Shown piece after piece: positions 19,243 through 26,855 of a DNA stretch of 64,000 nucleotides. A model generated the notes under the pieces. The model was not told the DNA's origin, made no database searches, and saw only the letters and a program-made list of their open reading frames with translations. The stretch is from positions 62,001 through 126,000 of the forward strand of contig SUXZ01000006.1 in assembly GCA_015060685.1 (NCBI GenBank). The letters are read 5' to 3'. Each line of letters begins with the position of its first letter. Position 1 is the stretch's first letter. This DNA is from Mediterranea massiliensis. GTDB lineage: Bacteria; Bacteroidota; Bacteroidia; Bacteroidales; Bacteroidaceae. Made by a program: the position numbers and the translations under genes.

Positions 19243-19464
19243 TCACCCCAACTTGCCATAAGCAATCTCATGCTTCAGCAACCTATAATTATAAGCAACA
19301 CTTTGATAGAAAAGGCCGGTTTCTACATCAGCAATCTTTTCATATAGTTGGGAATTATAGACCAGTTGCAAAGCATCTATCATGGAAAGATGATAATCAT
19401 CCATTACCCACAAAGCCATCTGTTCTACCAAAGAATCAATTAAGAATTTTGTTTCTTCACTCAT
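19243..19464 (-). CDS. DUF3791 protein (second copy of trio)
   Basis: A 73-residue acidic helical protein (LVEQMALWVMDDYHLSMIDALQLVYNSQLYEKI) matching the DUF3791 type: a core with a D-x-x-x-A-h-x-Y/L pattern and a following LYEKIAD segment. Its ATG overlaps the stop of the DUF3990 gene by 4 bases (ATGA), so it is translationally coupled. The small size, the acidity and the pairing with an ART-like protein are what one expects of an antitoxin or immunity factor, but that is inference. Last gene of the trio. Confidence 0.75.
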   Translation of the reverse strand: MSEETKFLIDSLVEQMALWVMDDYHLSMIDALQLVYNSQLYEKIADVETGLFYQSVAYNYRLLKHEIAYGKLG

Positions 19465-19940
19465 AATCGTTTCAATTTAGAAATGGCACGTTCGGTTCCA
19501 AAGAAATACTGACGATTCAACTTTCGATAGGTCAATTCTTTTATAAGCATTTCCAACGTAATTATACCACGGTTATAACGTTCCAACTGGAAGGCAACCC
19601 CATCATCGGCAACAGGACCGATAACTACATCATAATGATGGCCGAAACCGGAAATGCTAGCCTTCCTATTCTCCAATACGAACAATGCCCATTCTTCGCT
19701 GGGCTCCTCAAAGAGTTTCACTGATAAAGAACCATCCTGAAGAGAATCTTCATCGAAAGTAAAAGTAGAAATCAGAGGAGTTCCCTCACCAACAATACGG
19801 GTACGGCGCAAAGCCATTTGCTCTGCCTGTTCGCGGATATCTGTCAGATAAAAACCTCTTCCGAAGTCTTTATCAGGGTGACAACGATTCAAATCTATCT
19901 TGTCAATATTTACATTAGAACCATGGTAAAGTGTCATCAT
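19461..19940 (-). CDS. DUF3990 protein, ADP-ribosyltransferase-like
   Basis: A 159-residue protein. Near the N-terminus LYHGSN provides a His (residue 6), GRGFYLTD provides a Tyr (residue 31), and near the C-terminus QYFFGTERAI provides a Glu (residue 150). This H...Y...E order and spacing is that of the PARP-like ADP-ribosyltransferase fold, to which DUF3990 is related. A catalytic activity is inferred, not shown. It overlaps by 4 bases with DUF3791 genes on both sides. The substrate (protein, DNA or RNA) cannot be told from the sequence. Confidence 0.75.
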   Translation of the reverse strand: MMTLYHGSNVNIDKIDLNRCHPDKDFGRGFYLTDIREQAEQMALRRTRIVGEGTPLISTFTFDEDSLQDGSLSVKLFEEPSEEWALFVLENRKASISGFGHHYDVVIGPVADDGVAFQLERYNRGIITLEMLIKELTYRKLNRQYFFGTERAISKLKRL

Positions 19941-20167
19941 GCCAATGCTCCTCCATTTCGTTTACAGATGACAGAAAGGTCTTCAACAGCATCATTAATA
20001 GATAATTGATGCTCGGCTTCATAACACTCGTCAAGGAAATCCATCCCTTTAAACCTGTGCAGGTAGGCAAATGCTTGCTTAGCAGTCAAGTGATAGCGCT
20101 CGGCAAATGCATTGACACAATATATAAAATATGTCATTCGGTTTTGAGATTGTCTGTCCATATCCAC
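19937..20167 (-). CDS. DUF3791 protein (first copy of trio)
   Basis: A 76-residue protein (MTYFIYCVNAFAERYHLTAKQAFAYLHRFKGMDFLDECYEAEHQLSINDAVEDL...) with the DUF3791 layout: aromatic first helix, a helix with the A-F-x-Y-L pattern and then a Y-E-x-x-H-x-L segment. Its stop overlaps the ATG of the DUF3990 gene by 4 bases. It differs much from the downstream copy, so they are not a recent duplication. A -7-like TATTTTTG at 20198-20191 could be the promoter of the trio. Confidence 0.75.
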   Translation of the reverse strand: MDMDRQSQNRMTYFIYCVNAFAERYHLTAKQAFAYLHRFKGMDFLDECYEAEHQLSINDAVEDLSVICKRNGGALA

Positions 20168-20282
20168 ATTGCTTTAAACATTTCTTTCCGCAAAAATAAT
20201 CAATTTCCCCGAAACCGATATAAAACGAATGAGATTTTTATAATTTGTAAAAACAGACAAAACACTGCCATGAGGCGCGTTT

Positions 20283-20364
20283 TTAATTGACCAACTGACC
20301 AACTGACCGGATAGCTGAAAGGAAAAGGAACAAAAAGCGGTCAGATGGTCAGATGGTCAGTTAA
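20283..20364. repeat. Inverted repeat of GACCAACT / GGTCAGAT words
   Basis: Arms 20283-20309 and 20338-20364 are complementary at 23 of 27 positions, each arm made of a tandem 8-base word (GACCAACT; GGTCAGAT), with a 28-base loop. It lies in the 340-base gap between the DUF3791 trio and the fimbrillin gene terminator. No other signal is seen in the rest of this gap apart from two short GCACGGAACG repeats at 20411-20442. Confidence 0.7.
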
Positions 20365-20450
20365 TTTTCGCAGGGTATTTTTATCGTTGCACCGAACAAA
20401 CTCCGTAGATGCACGGAACGCATTGGGCGCATGCACGGAACGTATTCCAC

Positions 20451-20480
20451 AAAAAAAGGCTGCACCGAAGTGCAACCTTT
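20451..20480 (-). terminator. Intrinsic terminator after the fimbrillin-like gene
   Basis: Read on the minus strand: AAAGGTTGCAC-TTCG-GTGCAGCC-TTTTTTT, a stem closed by the stable tetraloop TTCG, 29 bases after the fimbrillin-like stop codon. Confidence 0.9.
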
Positions 20481-20508
20481 CATGTAAACAAATAAATATA
20501 CACTATTA

Positions 20509-21351
20509 CTATAATTTCAGTATTTGTTCGGGCATCTCGGTAACCTTGCCACGTTCTACGGTTAATGTGCCGGTTAATGACTTTTCCTTAGCTGAACTTC
20601 CTTTATATGTCAAAGTAGGATTACTATATGTACCGGGAAGCACAGGGATAAAGATAGAGGTGGCTTCAGTTGTATTTAATTCTGTTACGCTATTTGCCTT
20701 TGTACTTGTCGCATCAGCATCGGTTGCCTCTTTAAAATAGGGCGATGCAGGAGTTGCGATGAAAACACCAGAAGTTTTTCCTGCCGCAATATAGAAACCT
20801 AAATTATTTAGGGTTGTAGAAGCAGATTCAGCGTCCAACTTAACAGGTACCTCTACCACGCCCACGAGATGGTGCATAGCTGCAATGGTACCTTCTGCAT
20901 CAGCCGTGAATACTCCGCTAATCATCGGAATCTTGGTTACATCGTTACCAGTAGAGATATAAAGTTTTGCTTCGAACTGAATCTCGTCATCAACAATAGT
21001 AAAATAAGGTGGTGTAGCGGTTTCAAATTTGTTTACAGCAAAATATTGCTTACCTTCTTCCATAGCAACATAACCACCAGATGCCAGTGTGAATGTCTTT
21101 GTACCCGAACTGTACACATATTTCTTGTATTGCACAGATGGAGCATCGGCTTGGAACACATAAAGCGCATCGCCATCTTCCCAAGCGAACTTCAAGCCTG
21201 CTGCACTAGCTTCTGCAGTCATACGGGTATCGGCACCGCCAAATACAGCCTTGAATTCGGTGATGTATTGTGTTTCGTTCAACACTTCGTTGTCGTTGTT
21301 GCATGCTGCCAAAATGGTGGCAACAGCAAAGAATAGCATAATCTTTTTCAT
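20509..21351 (-). CDS. Fimbrillin-like lipoprotein
   Basis: A 280-residue protein with a lipoprotein signal peptide (KKIMLFFAVATILAAC, lipobox Cys at residue 16). The body is beta-rich with features of the fimbrillin/Mfa-like family: an early TEFKAVFGGADTRM, FAWEDGDALYVF, FAVNKFETATPPYF, and AMHHLVGVVEVPV. Such proteins become surface pilus subunits or related adhesins in Bacteroidales. It follows a 44-codon peptide gene (21374-21508) on the same strand with a 22-base gap; the same pairing recurs at 58399-61093. Own terminator at 20451. Confidence 0.8.
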   Translation of the reverse strand: MKKIMLFFAVATILAACNNDNEVLNETQYITEFKAVFGGADTRMTAEASAAGLKFAWEDGDALYVFQADAPSVQYKKYVYSSGTKTFTLASGGYVAMEEGKQYFAVNKFETATPPYFTIVDDEIQFEAKLYISTGNDVTKIPMISGVFTADAEGTIAAMHHLVGVVEVPVKLDAESASTTLNNLGFYIAAGKTSGVFIATPASPYFKEATDADATSTKANSVTELNTTEATSIFIPVLPGTYSNPTLTYKGSSAKEKSLTGTLTVERGKVTEMPEQILKL

Positions 21352-21373
21352 CTTCGTAATGTTTTAGTTGTTA

Positions 21374-21508
21374 TTAATTCCATCCGCCACCATAAGGCAT
21401 GTCATCAATTGGCGCAGGGCCGCCCGATGCTTGAAATCCTTGCTCTACCTCTACTTCTACAATCTCCACCTGTGGAGCTTCGTAGTTCAATAATTCTTTT
21501 TCGTTCAT
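21374..21508 (-). CDS. Small peptide upstream of fimbrillin-like gene (44 aa)
   Basis: Too short for standard gene calls. It starts MNEKELLNYEAPQVEIVEV, continues as EVEQGFQASGG and ends in a Gly/Pro-rich tail, IDDMPYGGGWN. It is clearly related to the 34-residue product at 58399-58503 (MNENVNGYIAPEVEIVEV...). Conserved core: YxAPxVEIVEVEVExGFxASG; the tail differs. Both genes stand immediately before a fimbrillin-like lipoprotein gene. There is no signal peptide. The function is unknown; a conserved acidic leader with a variable Gly-rich tail resembles precursor peptides, but no modifying enzyme is nearby. Confidence 0.75.
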   Translation of the reverse strand: MNEKELLNYEAPQVEIVEVEVEQGFQASGGPAPIDDMPYGGGWN

Positions 21509-21606
21509 CTCTTTGAGTTTTTTAGTTGTTTATATTAGTTTATCTATTAAAAATGTTTCGGTTAGTGTATGCCGGACACATATACAAATGCACCGCGGCG
21601 CGTCAT

Positions 21607-21834
21607 CTACTCCTTACGAGAAGTTTTGTTTATATTTTCCACTATATCATCGGTCTCGCCATCTCCCGTTTCGGCCTGTTGCGCCAAGCGGTCGGCACGC
21701 TCTTCCAACACTAATTGCTCCAACAGTTGCTCGGTGTAGCGCATGGCGCGGGCATGACGCTGGGTGGCGAGGCCGTCGGCAGCGGTTGCATCGTCCGCCG
21801 CCAGTTGGGATGAGGTTTTCTTGTCTGTTTTCAT
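21607..21834 (-). CDS. Small hypothetical protein (75 aa) sharing the MACPF upstream region
   Basis: Starts MKTDKKTSSQLAADDAT and is mostly helical and charged, with RYTEQLLEQLVLEERADRLAQQAE in the middle. No family recognised. A CATCTTTG element (21847-21840) and an exact 51-bp block (21862-21912) lie upstream; the same block lies at the same distance (15 bases) from the -7 element of the MACPF gene. The -7 element is so near the ATG that the message may be almost leaderless, or translation may start at the inner Met (residue 34). Whether it is expressed is uncertain. Confidence 0.5.
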   Translation of the reverse strand: MKTDKKTSSQLAADDATAADGLATQRHARAMRYTEQLLEQLVLEERADRLAQQAETGDGETDDIVENINKTSRKE

Positions 21835-21861
21835 GGTAGCAAAGATGGGCAATATTGCACA

Positions 21862-21912
21862 AACAGACCATGCAGAATCGTACAACGACTTGGCACTATG
21901 ATGCAAAATGCA
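21862..21912. repeat. 51-bp direct repeat, copy 1
   Basis: Identical over 51 bases to 24623-24673 (begins AACAGACCATGC, ends TGATGCAAAATGCA). It precedes the small ORF at 21607-21834 and covers the expected -33 position, so it is probably a duplicated promoter/operator segment. Confidence 0.85.
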
Positions 21913-22048
21913 AAAAATCAGTTTCATTTTGAAGGGAAAACCGTTTATCTTGCATAAAGGTGCAAGGAATATGCAGATACAGGAAAGGGCCATGCATCCG
22001 GTGCATGGCCCTTGACTTCACGAGGTAATAAGAGGTAAAAGCGCGTAG

Positions 22049-24547
22049 TTAGTCTTCCACGTCGGTCAGTACAGGCAGATAGAAATTATCTACTTCTATC
22101 TTTATGTTGCCCGAATCGTTGCTTCCGCTTCCATCGAGCTGGATGCGCACCCGGTTGTTGGGATTGTTTACGAAATCCAGGAAGGGGCAGTCGTAGAAGA
22201 AACGGGTAACGTCGATGTAGTTACTGTTTTGCCGCCAGATTTCGCCTTCGGCTTCATAGACATTGTTGCACTTGGTGGTATCGATAACACACAAGCCGCC
22301 ATCCTTGTTGCCCACTTCGATGGGGTGGTGCAACATCAGCAGACTTCGGTGGGCATCCAAGCCTCCTTCGCCAACGGTGTATTGCACCAGTACGGCCACG
22401 TTGCCGTTGTCGAGGTTCACCAGTTCGAAGCGCACTTTCCATCCGGTACATTTGCGCTCTTGAGAGGAGATTTCGCGGTCGCAATTGTCCGAGCTGATAT
22501 TCTTCACGCTATTGTTGCTGCCTTTGATGCTTATTCCGTTGGGCATGGATAGCATCTTTTGGCAAGTAGGCGTAAGCACTGCTCCCTTGCTTTCGATGTA
22601 TCTTGTCCATGCCTTACGAACCTCCTCGGCCGTAATCTTATAGCCCACGGGGACAAACTCGTAGATGGGCACAAGGGTGCCGGGCACGAAGTCGCACCAA
22701 CGGTCGGTATCGTTGCTGGTGTAGAGCGACTTCTCCCACTCGATAAGCTTCGCAAGGTCGCCATTCTGTATTTCGCGAGCAAGGTTCCAGTCGCCACCAT
22801 AAACAATGGCTTTCTCTTCGGTGGATTCGTTCTCGAACTTCTGGCTTTCGTTCACCGATTCGCTATAGGTGGTGCTTGCCGTGAAGCCGGTGCCCTGGAA
22901 GGTGCTTCCGCCATCCTTATCCTTATCCTCCTTAGGCTTGCTTTGGCTCTGAAGAGAGGTGTTGTAGTTATTCAGCAGCTCCTTGAACTTGGCATCCGAC
23001 AGCTTCTCTATGCCACCCAGTTCGTCCACCAGCTTGGCGATGGCCGATTTCTCCGATTCCTTTTTCTTCTTCTCTTTCTCGTCCTTGTCGGTAGCCGCCG
23101 CACCGCCACCATGCTTATAGCCGATGGTAGAGGTATTGGTAAACGACTCGGCCGTGGTGATGTTGCTGACACTCTTGATGTAGCTCATGATGTAGGATGC
23201 ACTTGCACCATACACACCGCCCAACAGAACGTGGGTGCCATACATATCGATGATAGCGGCCGGCGTACTGGTATTAAGGTGTTCCAGGAACAGTGGGTCG
23301 AGGATATCCTTGTTCAGACCGTTCCGGTAGTCAATCAGCATTTCGTACTCGTTCTTTTTATAGAGAGAACTGATTTTGATGAACTTCCTGTTTTCCGAGG
23401 TCTTCTTCTCGGTCTTGGAAGTGCTGCTATAGTCGTTGGAGAAGGATGCACCGAAGGCTGCTGCCGACACCTTTACATTGAGTTTCTTCTCTACCGTCGA
23501 GCTGTATTCCGAAAGCGAATCGCCTTTTGCCAAATCCCTATCCACAACAGGATTCAGGGAAGTCAGCTTGATGCGCTTCATGCTGTTCACCTTGTCGATG
23601 TCCAATACTGTGTGGCGGACGGAGTAGGAATTGGCATAGCTGCCGGTAATGTCGTATCCATGCCCCACCACTTCGCGGATAGCGTCCATGGTGGCCTGGC
23701 TATGTACGGGATATGAGCCGTTCATGACGGAAGCACTGTTCTTTCCGGCGGCGGTTTCGTCGGTATATTCCTCCCACGTGGTGGTGGTGACCTTTACATA
23801 GAAGGTCACACAGCCCTTCATGGCCAGATGGTCGGTGCCGAAGAGTTCCGAGCCGTCGCCATCGAACTGCACACGCACGTCGTCGATGCTCATCCAATCC
23901 TGGTGGCGGTTGGCTTCCTGCGCATCGCCGGCATCGATGTTGCGGAAACCCTCCTTGTCGCCGCTTCCATACTTGCCTTTATAGAAGGCCTCTCCGTATG
24001 CTTTCTGAGGAGCGAACGATTCAACAGATACCTCTACATACTTGTAGGCATCGTAGGTGTTGTCGCTGTTGCGGGCACCAAGTCCTATCACCTCTCTTTC
24101 CACGCCCACTTTTTCGGCAACGGTAATGCTCTTTGTAAACTCCAATCCGTCGCGACTGGCTTTCCGTCCGGCATCCTGTTCGTAGGCATAGAAACGGAAA
24201 TCTACCTTGAACGAGGCGGTTCCCTTCTTGCCATCGTACGAGAAGGATGGCTTGCCCGACACCTCTACATAGCGGGTGTGGTCGGTAGAGAGATTGCCGT
24301 CGCCACCGTTTCTTCCGTAAACACGCTTCACCTCGGCATCTTTGTTTCCATAGATAGAAAAGCGTTGGGACAGCTTGACGATTTTTGTGGTAATCTTGGG
24401 TTCTGTCTTTACCGAAAACTTCTGTTTAGTCTCTGCATTTGTCTCTCCTATTCTATTAGGGGTAGCAATAGGAAGAGGGCGTCTGATGGCAGTTGCACCG
24501 CGTCTTGTTGGTGTAACCGCCGGCCTTAATGATGGTTTCTTTGCCAT
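22049..24547 (-). CDS. MACPF-domain protein (perforin-like)
   Basis: An 832-residue protein with the membrane attack complex/perforin signature YGTHVLLGGVYG at about residues 435-446. An N-terminal region (residues 1-60) is rich in Pro, Arg and Thr; residues about 60-330 are beta-rich; a Lys/Glu-rich insertion (DEKEKKKKESEKS, then KPKEDKDKDGG) lies between about 495 and 570, where the membrane-inserting hairpins of MACPF proteins sit. The C-terminal about 150 residues form another beta domain. The start at 24547 is chosen because upstream in-frame codons lie in the repeat/promoter. Bacteroidales MACPF toxins usually have a signal peptide; none is seen here. Target and export route are unknown. 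Confidence 0.8.
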   Translation of the reverse strand: MAKKPSLRPAVTPTRRGATAIRRPLPIATPNRIGETNAETKQKFSVKTEPKITTKIVKLSQRFSIYGNKDAEVKRVYGRNGGDGNLSTDHTRYVEVSGKPSFSYDGKKGTASFKVDFRFYAYEQDAGRKASRDGLEFTKSITVAEKVGVEREVIGLGARNSDNTYDAYKYVEVSVESFAPQKAYGEAFYKGKYGSGDKEGFRNIDAGDAQEANRHQDWMSIDDVRVQFDGDGSELFGTDHLAMKGCVTFYVKVTTTTWEEYTDETAAGKNSASVMNGSYPVHSQATMDAIREVVGHGYDITGSYANSYSVRHTVLDIDKVNSMKRIKLTSLNPVVDRDLAKGDSLSEYSSTVEKKLNVKVSAAAFGASFSNDYSSTSKTEKKTSENRKFIKISSLYKKNEYEMLIDYRNGLNKDILDPLFLEHLNTSTPAAIIDMYGTHVLLGGVYGASASYIMSYIKSVSNITTAESFTNTSTIGYKHGGGAAATDKDEKEKKKKESEKSAIAKLVDELGGIEKLSDAKFKELLNNYNTSLQSQSKPKEDKDKDGGSTFQGTGFTASTTYSESVNESQKFENESTEEKAIVYGGDWNLAREIQNGDLAKLIEWEKSLYTSNDTDRWCDFVPGTLVPIYEFVPVGYKITAEEVRKAWTRYIESKGAVLTPTCQKMLSMPNGISIKGSNNSVKNISSDNCDREISSQERKCTGWKVRFELVNLDNGNVAVLVQYTVGEGGLDAHRSLLMLHHPIEVGNKDGGLCVIDTTKCNNVYEAEGEIWRQNSNYIDVTRFFYDCPFLDFVNNPNNRVRIQLDGSGSNDSGNIKIEVDNFYLPVLTDVED

Positions 24548-24600
24548 GTTGTTTTGTTTTTTTAGGGTTAAACATAAGGTTCTTGAAATTTTTCGAGAGG

Positions 24601-24673
24601 CAAAAGTAGCGGATAAAAGCAGAACAGACCATGCAGAATCGTACAACGACTTGGCACTATGATGCAAAATGCA
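24601..24673 (-). promoter_or_regulatory. MACPF promoter with 51-bp direct repeat, copy 2
   Basis: -7 element TACTTTTG on the minus strand at 24608-24601, then 14 bases, then the 51-bp block 24623-24673 that is identical to 21862-21912. A -33-like TGGT falls inside the block, 19 bases from the -7 element, in both copies. The block likely carries the shared control site for the MACPF gene and the small downstream ORF. Confidence 0.65.
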
Positions 24674-24685
24674 GCATTTTTAGTA

Positions 24686-24736
24686 GGGACGCAGCATGAT
24701 GCGTCCGCCAGTAGGGACGCGCCATGGTGCGTCCGC
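24686..24736. repeat. Two tandem copies of dispersed palindrome
   Basis: GGACGCAGCATGATGCGTCC at 24687-24706 and GGACGCGCCATGGTGCGTCC at 24715-24734, joined by GCCAGTAG. Both are near-perfect palindromes of the GGGACGC...GCGTCCGC family also found at 10255 and 26763. They lie between the regulator gene and the MACPF promoter. Confidence 0.8.
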
Positions 24737-24750
24737 AAATAAGCAGGTAT

Positions 24751-26396
24751 TTACTGCTGCTCGCGATATTGTGTGGGAGAGACGTCGAAGGAACGACGGA
24801 AGGCACGCGAGAAACTGGTGGAGTCTTCGAAGCCACAACGGCACGAGATTTCGGTAATGGACAATTCGGGCGAGTGCAATAGCATCTGGCGGGCATACTC
24901 CATGCGGATGCGCATGACATATTGTTGTGCGGTGATGCCGGTTATCTGCTTCACCTTACGGTTGAGCGAAGCACGGCTAACGCACATCTCCGATGCAAGT
25001 ACCTCTATCGAAGCATTGCTACGGCCCATCTCTTTCTTCACCGCCAGAATCAGTTGGTTCAGGAAGAGGCGGTCGGTATGCTTCAGCACATCGTCATCGT
25101 CGGATGATTGGTCGGCAGGGGTGGTAGCGTCATCATCCTGTTGCAACTGGTGGATGATGTTTTGCAAGGCCGCTTCGCGTATGCGTAGTCGGCGGCGCAT
25201 GTACCACCACACCACACATATCAGAATAACTGCCACAACAAGGCAACCAATGATGATGGCACGGGTGCGGGCAAGCGACTCGTTCTCTTGACGCAACAAG
25301 TCGGTGCCGAACTCGGCATTATAGAGGGCCATGCTATCGGCCGTGGCGTTGCTATAGAGCGAATCCTTCAGGTCATTGAAACGTTCCAAGGCTATCTTGG
25401 CACTATCGGGGCATTGTGTCCAATAGCTTTCGTACAAGCCACGACGGGCATGCATCTCGTTGCGCATGTCGCCCATCTTCATGAAGATGCCGGCTGCCTC
25501 GAGGTAGTAGGGAATGGCCTCCGCCTCGCGCTCTTGCGAAAGCAACGCCATACCCATCTTGTTGCATGCAATGCCCAATGAATGTATGTTGCCCGACTGG
25601 CGCAGGTAGGGAATGGCTTGTGTCAACACTTCTTCGGCCTTCTGGTAGCTGTGCATGCCCAGCAGCACCGACGCTTTCTGCGTGAGGCGCACCATCAGCC
25701 GCTCTTCACGTCCCAACTGCTCTTCCAACCGGCAGGCTTGGTCTATGTAGCGAAGAGCCTCGTCGTCGTTGCCCATGGCGTGATACACCTCCGAAGCCAT
25801 GCCCAACAACACGGCCTGGCGGGCGGGATTATCGGCTTTTTGAGATAGTTCGATACCTTTCAGAATGTATTTCTCGGCCTCTTGGGGTTGGTTGGACCGA
25901 TGTAGATGCCGGCCAAGGTGTTGAGCGACGAGCTCATCAGGTCGGGATCGCCCGTCTGCTCGTCCAACTTGTAGCATTGCTTGGCATAGTCGGCAGCCAG
26001 TTGATAGTGGGCTAAGCGGAATTGGATGAGCGAAAGCAGACTGAGGCAATTGGCCTCCATCTCTGTGTTGCGGCACAACGGCAAAGCCTGTTCGCCAAAG
26101 AGCAGTGCCTGCTGATAATCTTGGTGAGCATAGAAATATTCGCTTGCCCAATACCACACTTGCTGATTAAGGGAATCGGCAGGAGTGGCCGCAGGGAAGT
26201 TCAACGGCTCGTCCAGCAGCTCTTCCTGCAAGAAGAGTGCCATCAAGTGGTTGGCCGCATCGGTTCGTGCCGCTCCGGTAGTGGTTTCATACTGGGCCAA
26301 CCGCTCTTTCACGGTGCTCACTTGCGAGGCCATCAGTTGCAGGGAAAAGAAAAAGAGTCCTGCCAATATAATGTTAGTACGTGTAATCAGATTCAT
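24751..26396 (-). pseudogene. TPR / membrane-anchored AraC-type regulator, frameshifted
   Basis: Two overlapping frames form one gene. The first (26396 to a stop at 25860) gives an N-terminal hydrophobic segment (IILAGLFFFSLQLMASQ) and TPR-like helices to LNTLAGIYI. The second frame then continues with QPQEAEKYILKGIELSQKADN, more TPR helices, a membrane helix (IIIGCLVVAVILICVVWWYM) and a C-terminal AraC DNA-binding domain (EMCVSRASLNRKVKQITG and ITEISCRCGFEDSTSFSRAF) ending at 24751. The frames join at about 25884-25910, around GGTTGGTTGG. One inserted base, or two lost, would explain it; a sequencing error is possible. Intact relatives sense signals in the periplasm. It may have controlled the MACPF gene. 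Confidence 0.75.
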
Positions 26397-26431
26397 TGCT
26401 TTGTGGTTTTAACATAATTATTAGAATATTG

Positions 26432-26439
26432 CAAAGGTA
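26432..26439 (-). promoter_or_regulatory. -7 element of the TPR/AraC regulator
   Basis: TACCTTTG on the minus strand, 36 bases before the ATG at 26396. No good -33 element is seen at the usual distance. Confidence 0.55.
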
Positions 26440-26762
26440 AGGTTTTTCTTGGTAACACCATACCATTACTACCTAAAATTATTTCCATCTGCACTAAACA
26501 GAATCGATGGAGATGTTCGGTTGTTTTACTTCATAATTTCGAACAACACAAAGTTACTTACTAAAAATAGAGTCCTTTCATTACCTAAAGCACAAAAACA
26601 CAACACATTGTTTTACTGTAATTTAACAATTTCCCATTCACACTTTTGGGGTCACTTTGGGGTCAGGGTCACAATGTACCCTTCTGCATACAATTTAGTA
26701 TGCTCCAATTTAGCTTATTGTAAAGATATATTTATATTAATAAAGCTAAAGGAACTAATATA

Positions 26763-26783
26763 GGAACGCAACATGTTGCGTCC
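26763..26783. repeat. Dispersed palindrome, copy 4
   Basis: GGAACGCAACATGTTGCGTCC; the inner 16 bases (26766-26781) are a perfect palindrome. Same family as 10255 and 24686. Confidence 0.75.
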
Positions 26784-26788
26784 GTTGG

Positions 26789-26843
26789 AACCTTCTTGCC
26801 CAAAAGGTTTAACCTAATGAGCAAGAAGGTTTAATGTGATTAT
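26789..26843. repeat. 11-bp hairpin / AAAAGGTTTAAC repeat units
   Basis: AACCTTCTTGC (26789-26799) pairs perfectly with GCAAGAAGGTT (26821-26831), loop 21 bases, 25 bases past the sufS stop. The segment also contains two copies of a GCCCAAAAGGTTTAACCTAATG-like unit that recurs three times at 48058-48123. It may act as the 3' end of the suf transcript, but it has no T-run. Confidence 0.5.
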
Positions 26844-26855
26844 CAGATTATTCCA

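Larger units (their letters stand above)
26440..26855. other. Intergenic region between regulator and sufS
   Basis: 416 bases with no convincing gene. It is AT-rich and contains the tandem words TTTTGGGGTCAC and TTTGGGGTCAGGGTCAC (26645-26673), a TAACTTTG promoter-like box on the minus strand near 26548, the dispersed palindrome at 26763-26783 and a hairpin at 26789-26831. A 104-codon open frame on the + strand here (26449-26763) has no domain and I do not call it. Confidence 0.5.

Noticed and set aside
22559-23716. 385-codon open frame on the + strand opposite the MACPF gene
   Set aside because: It is the shadow of the minus-strand gene; its translation has no domain and the minus frame carries the YGTH...GG signature.
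25884-25910. Programmed ribosomal frameshift in the AraC-type gene
   Set aside because: No canonical slippery heptamer with a downstream structure is seen; mutation or sequencing error is simpler.
26449-26763. 104-codon + strand open frame in the regulator-sufS gap
   Set aside because: AT-rich random frame, no start context, no domain and it runs into the dispersed palindrome.
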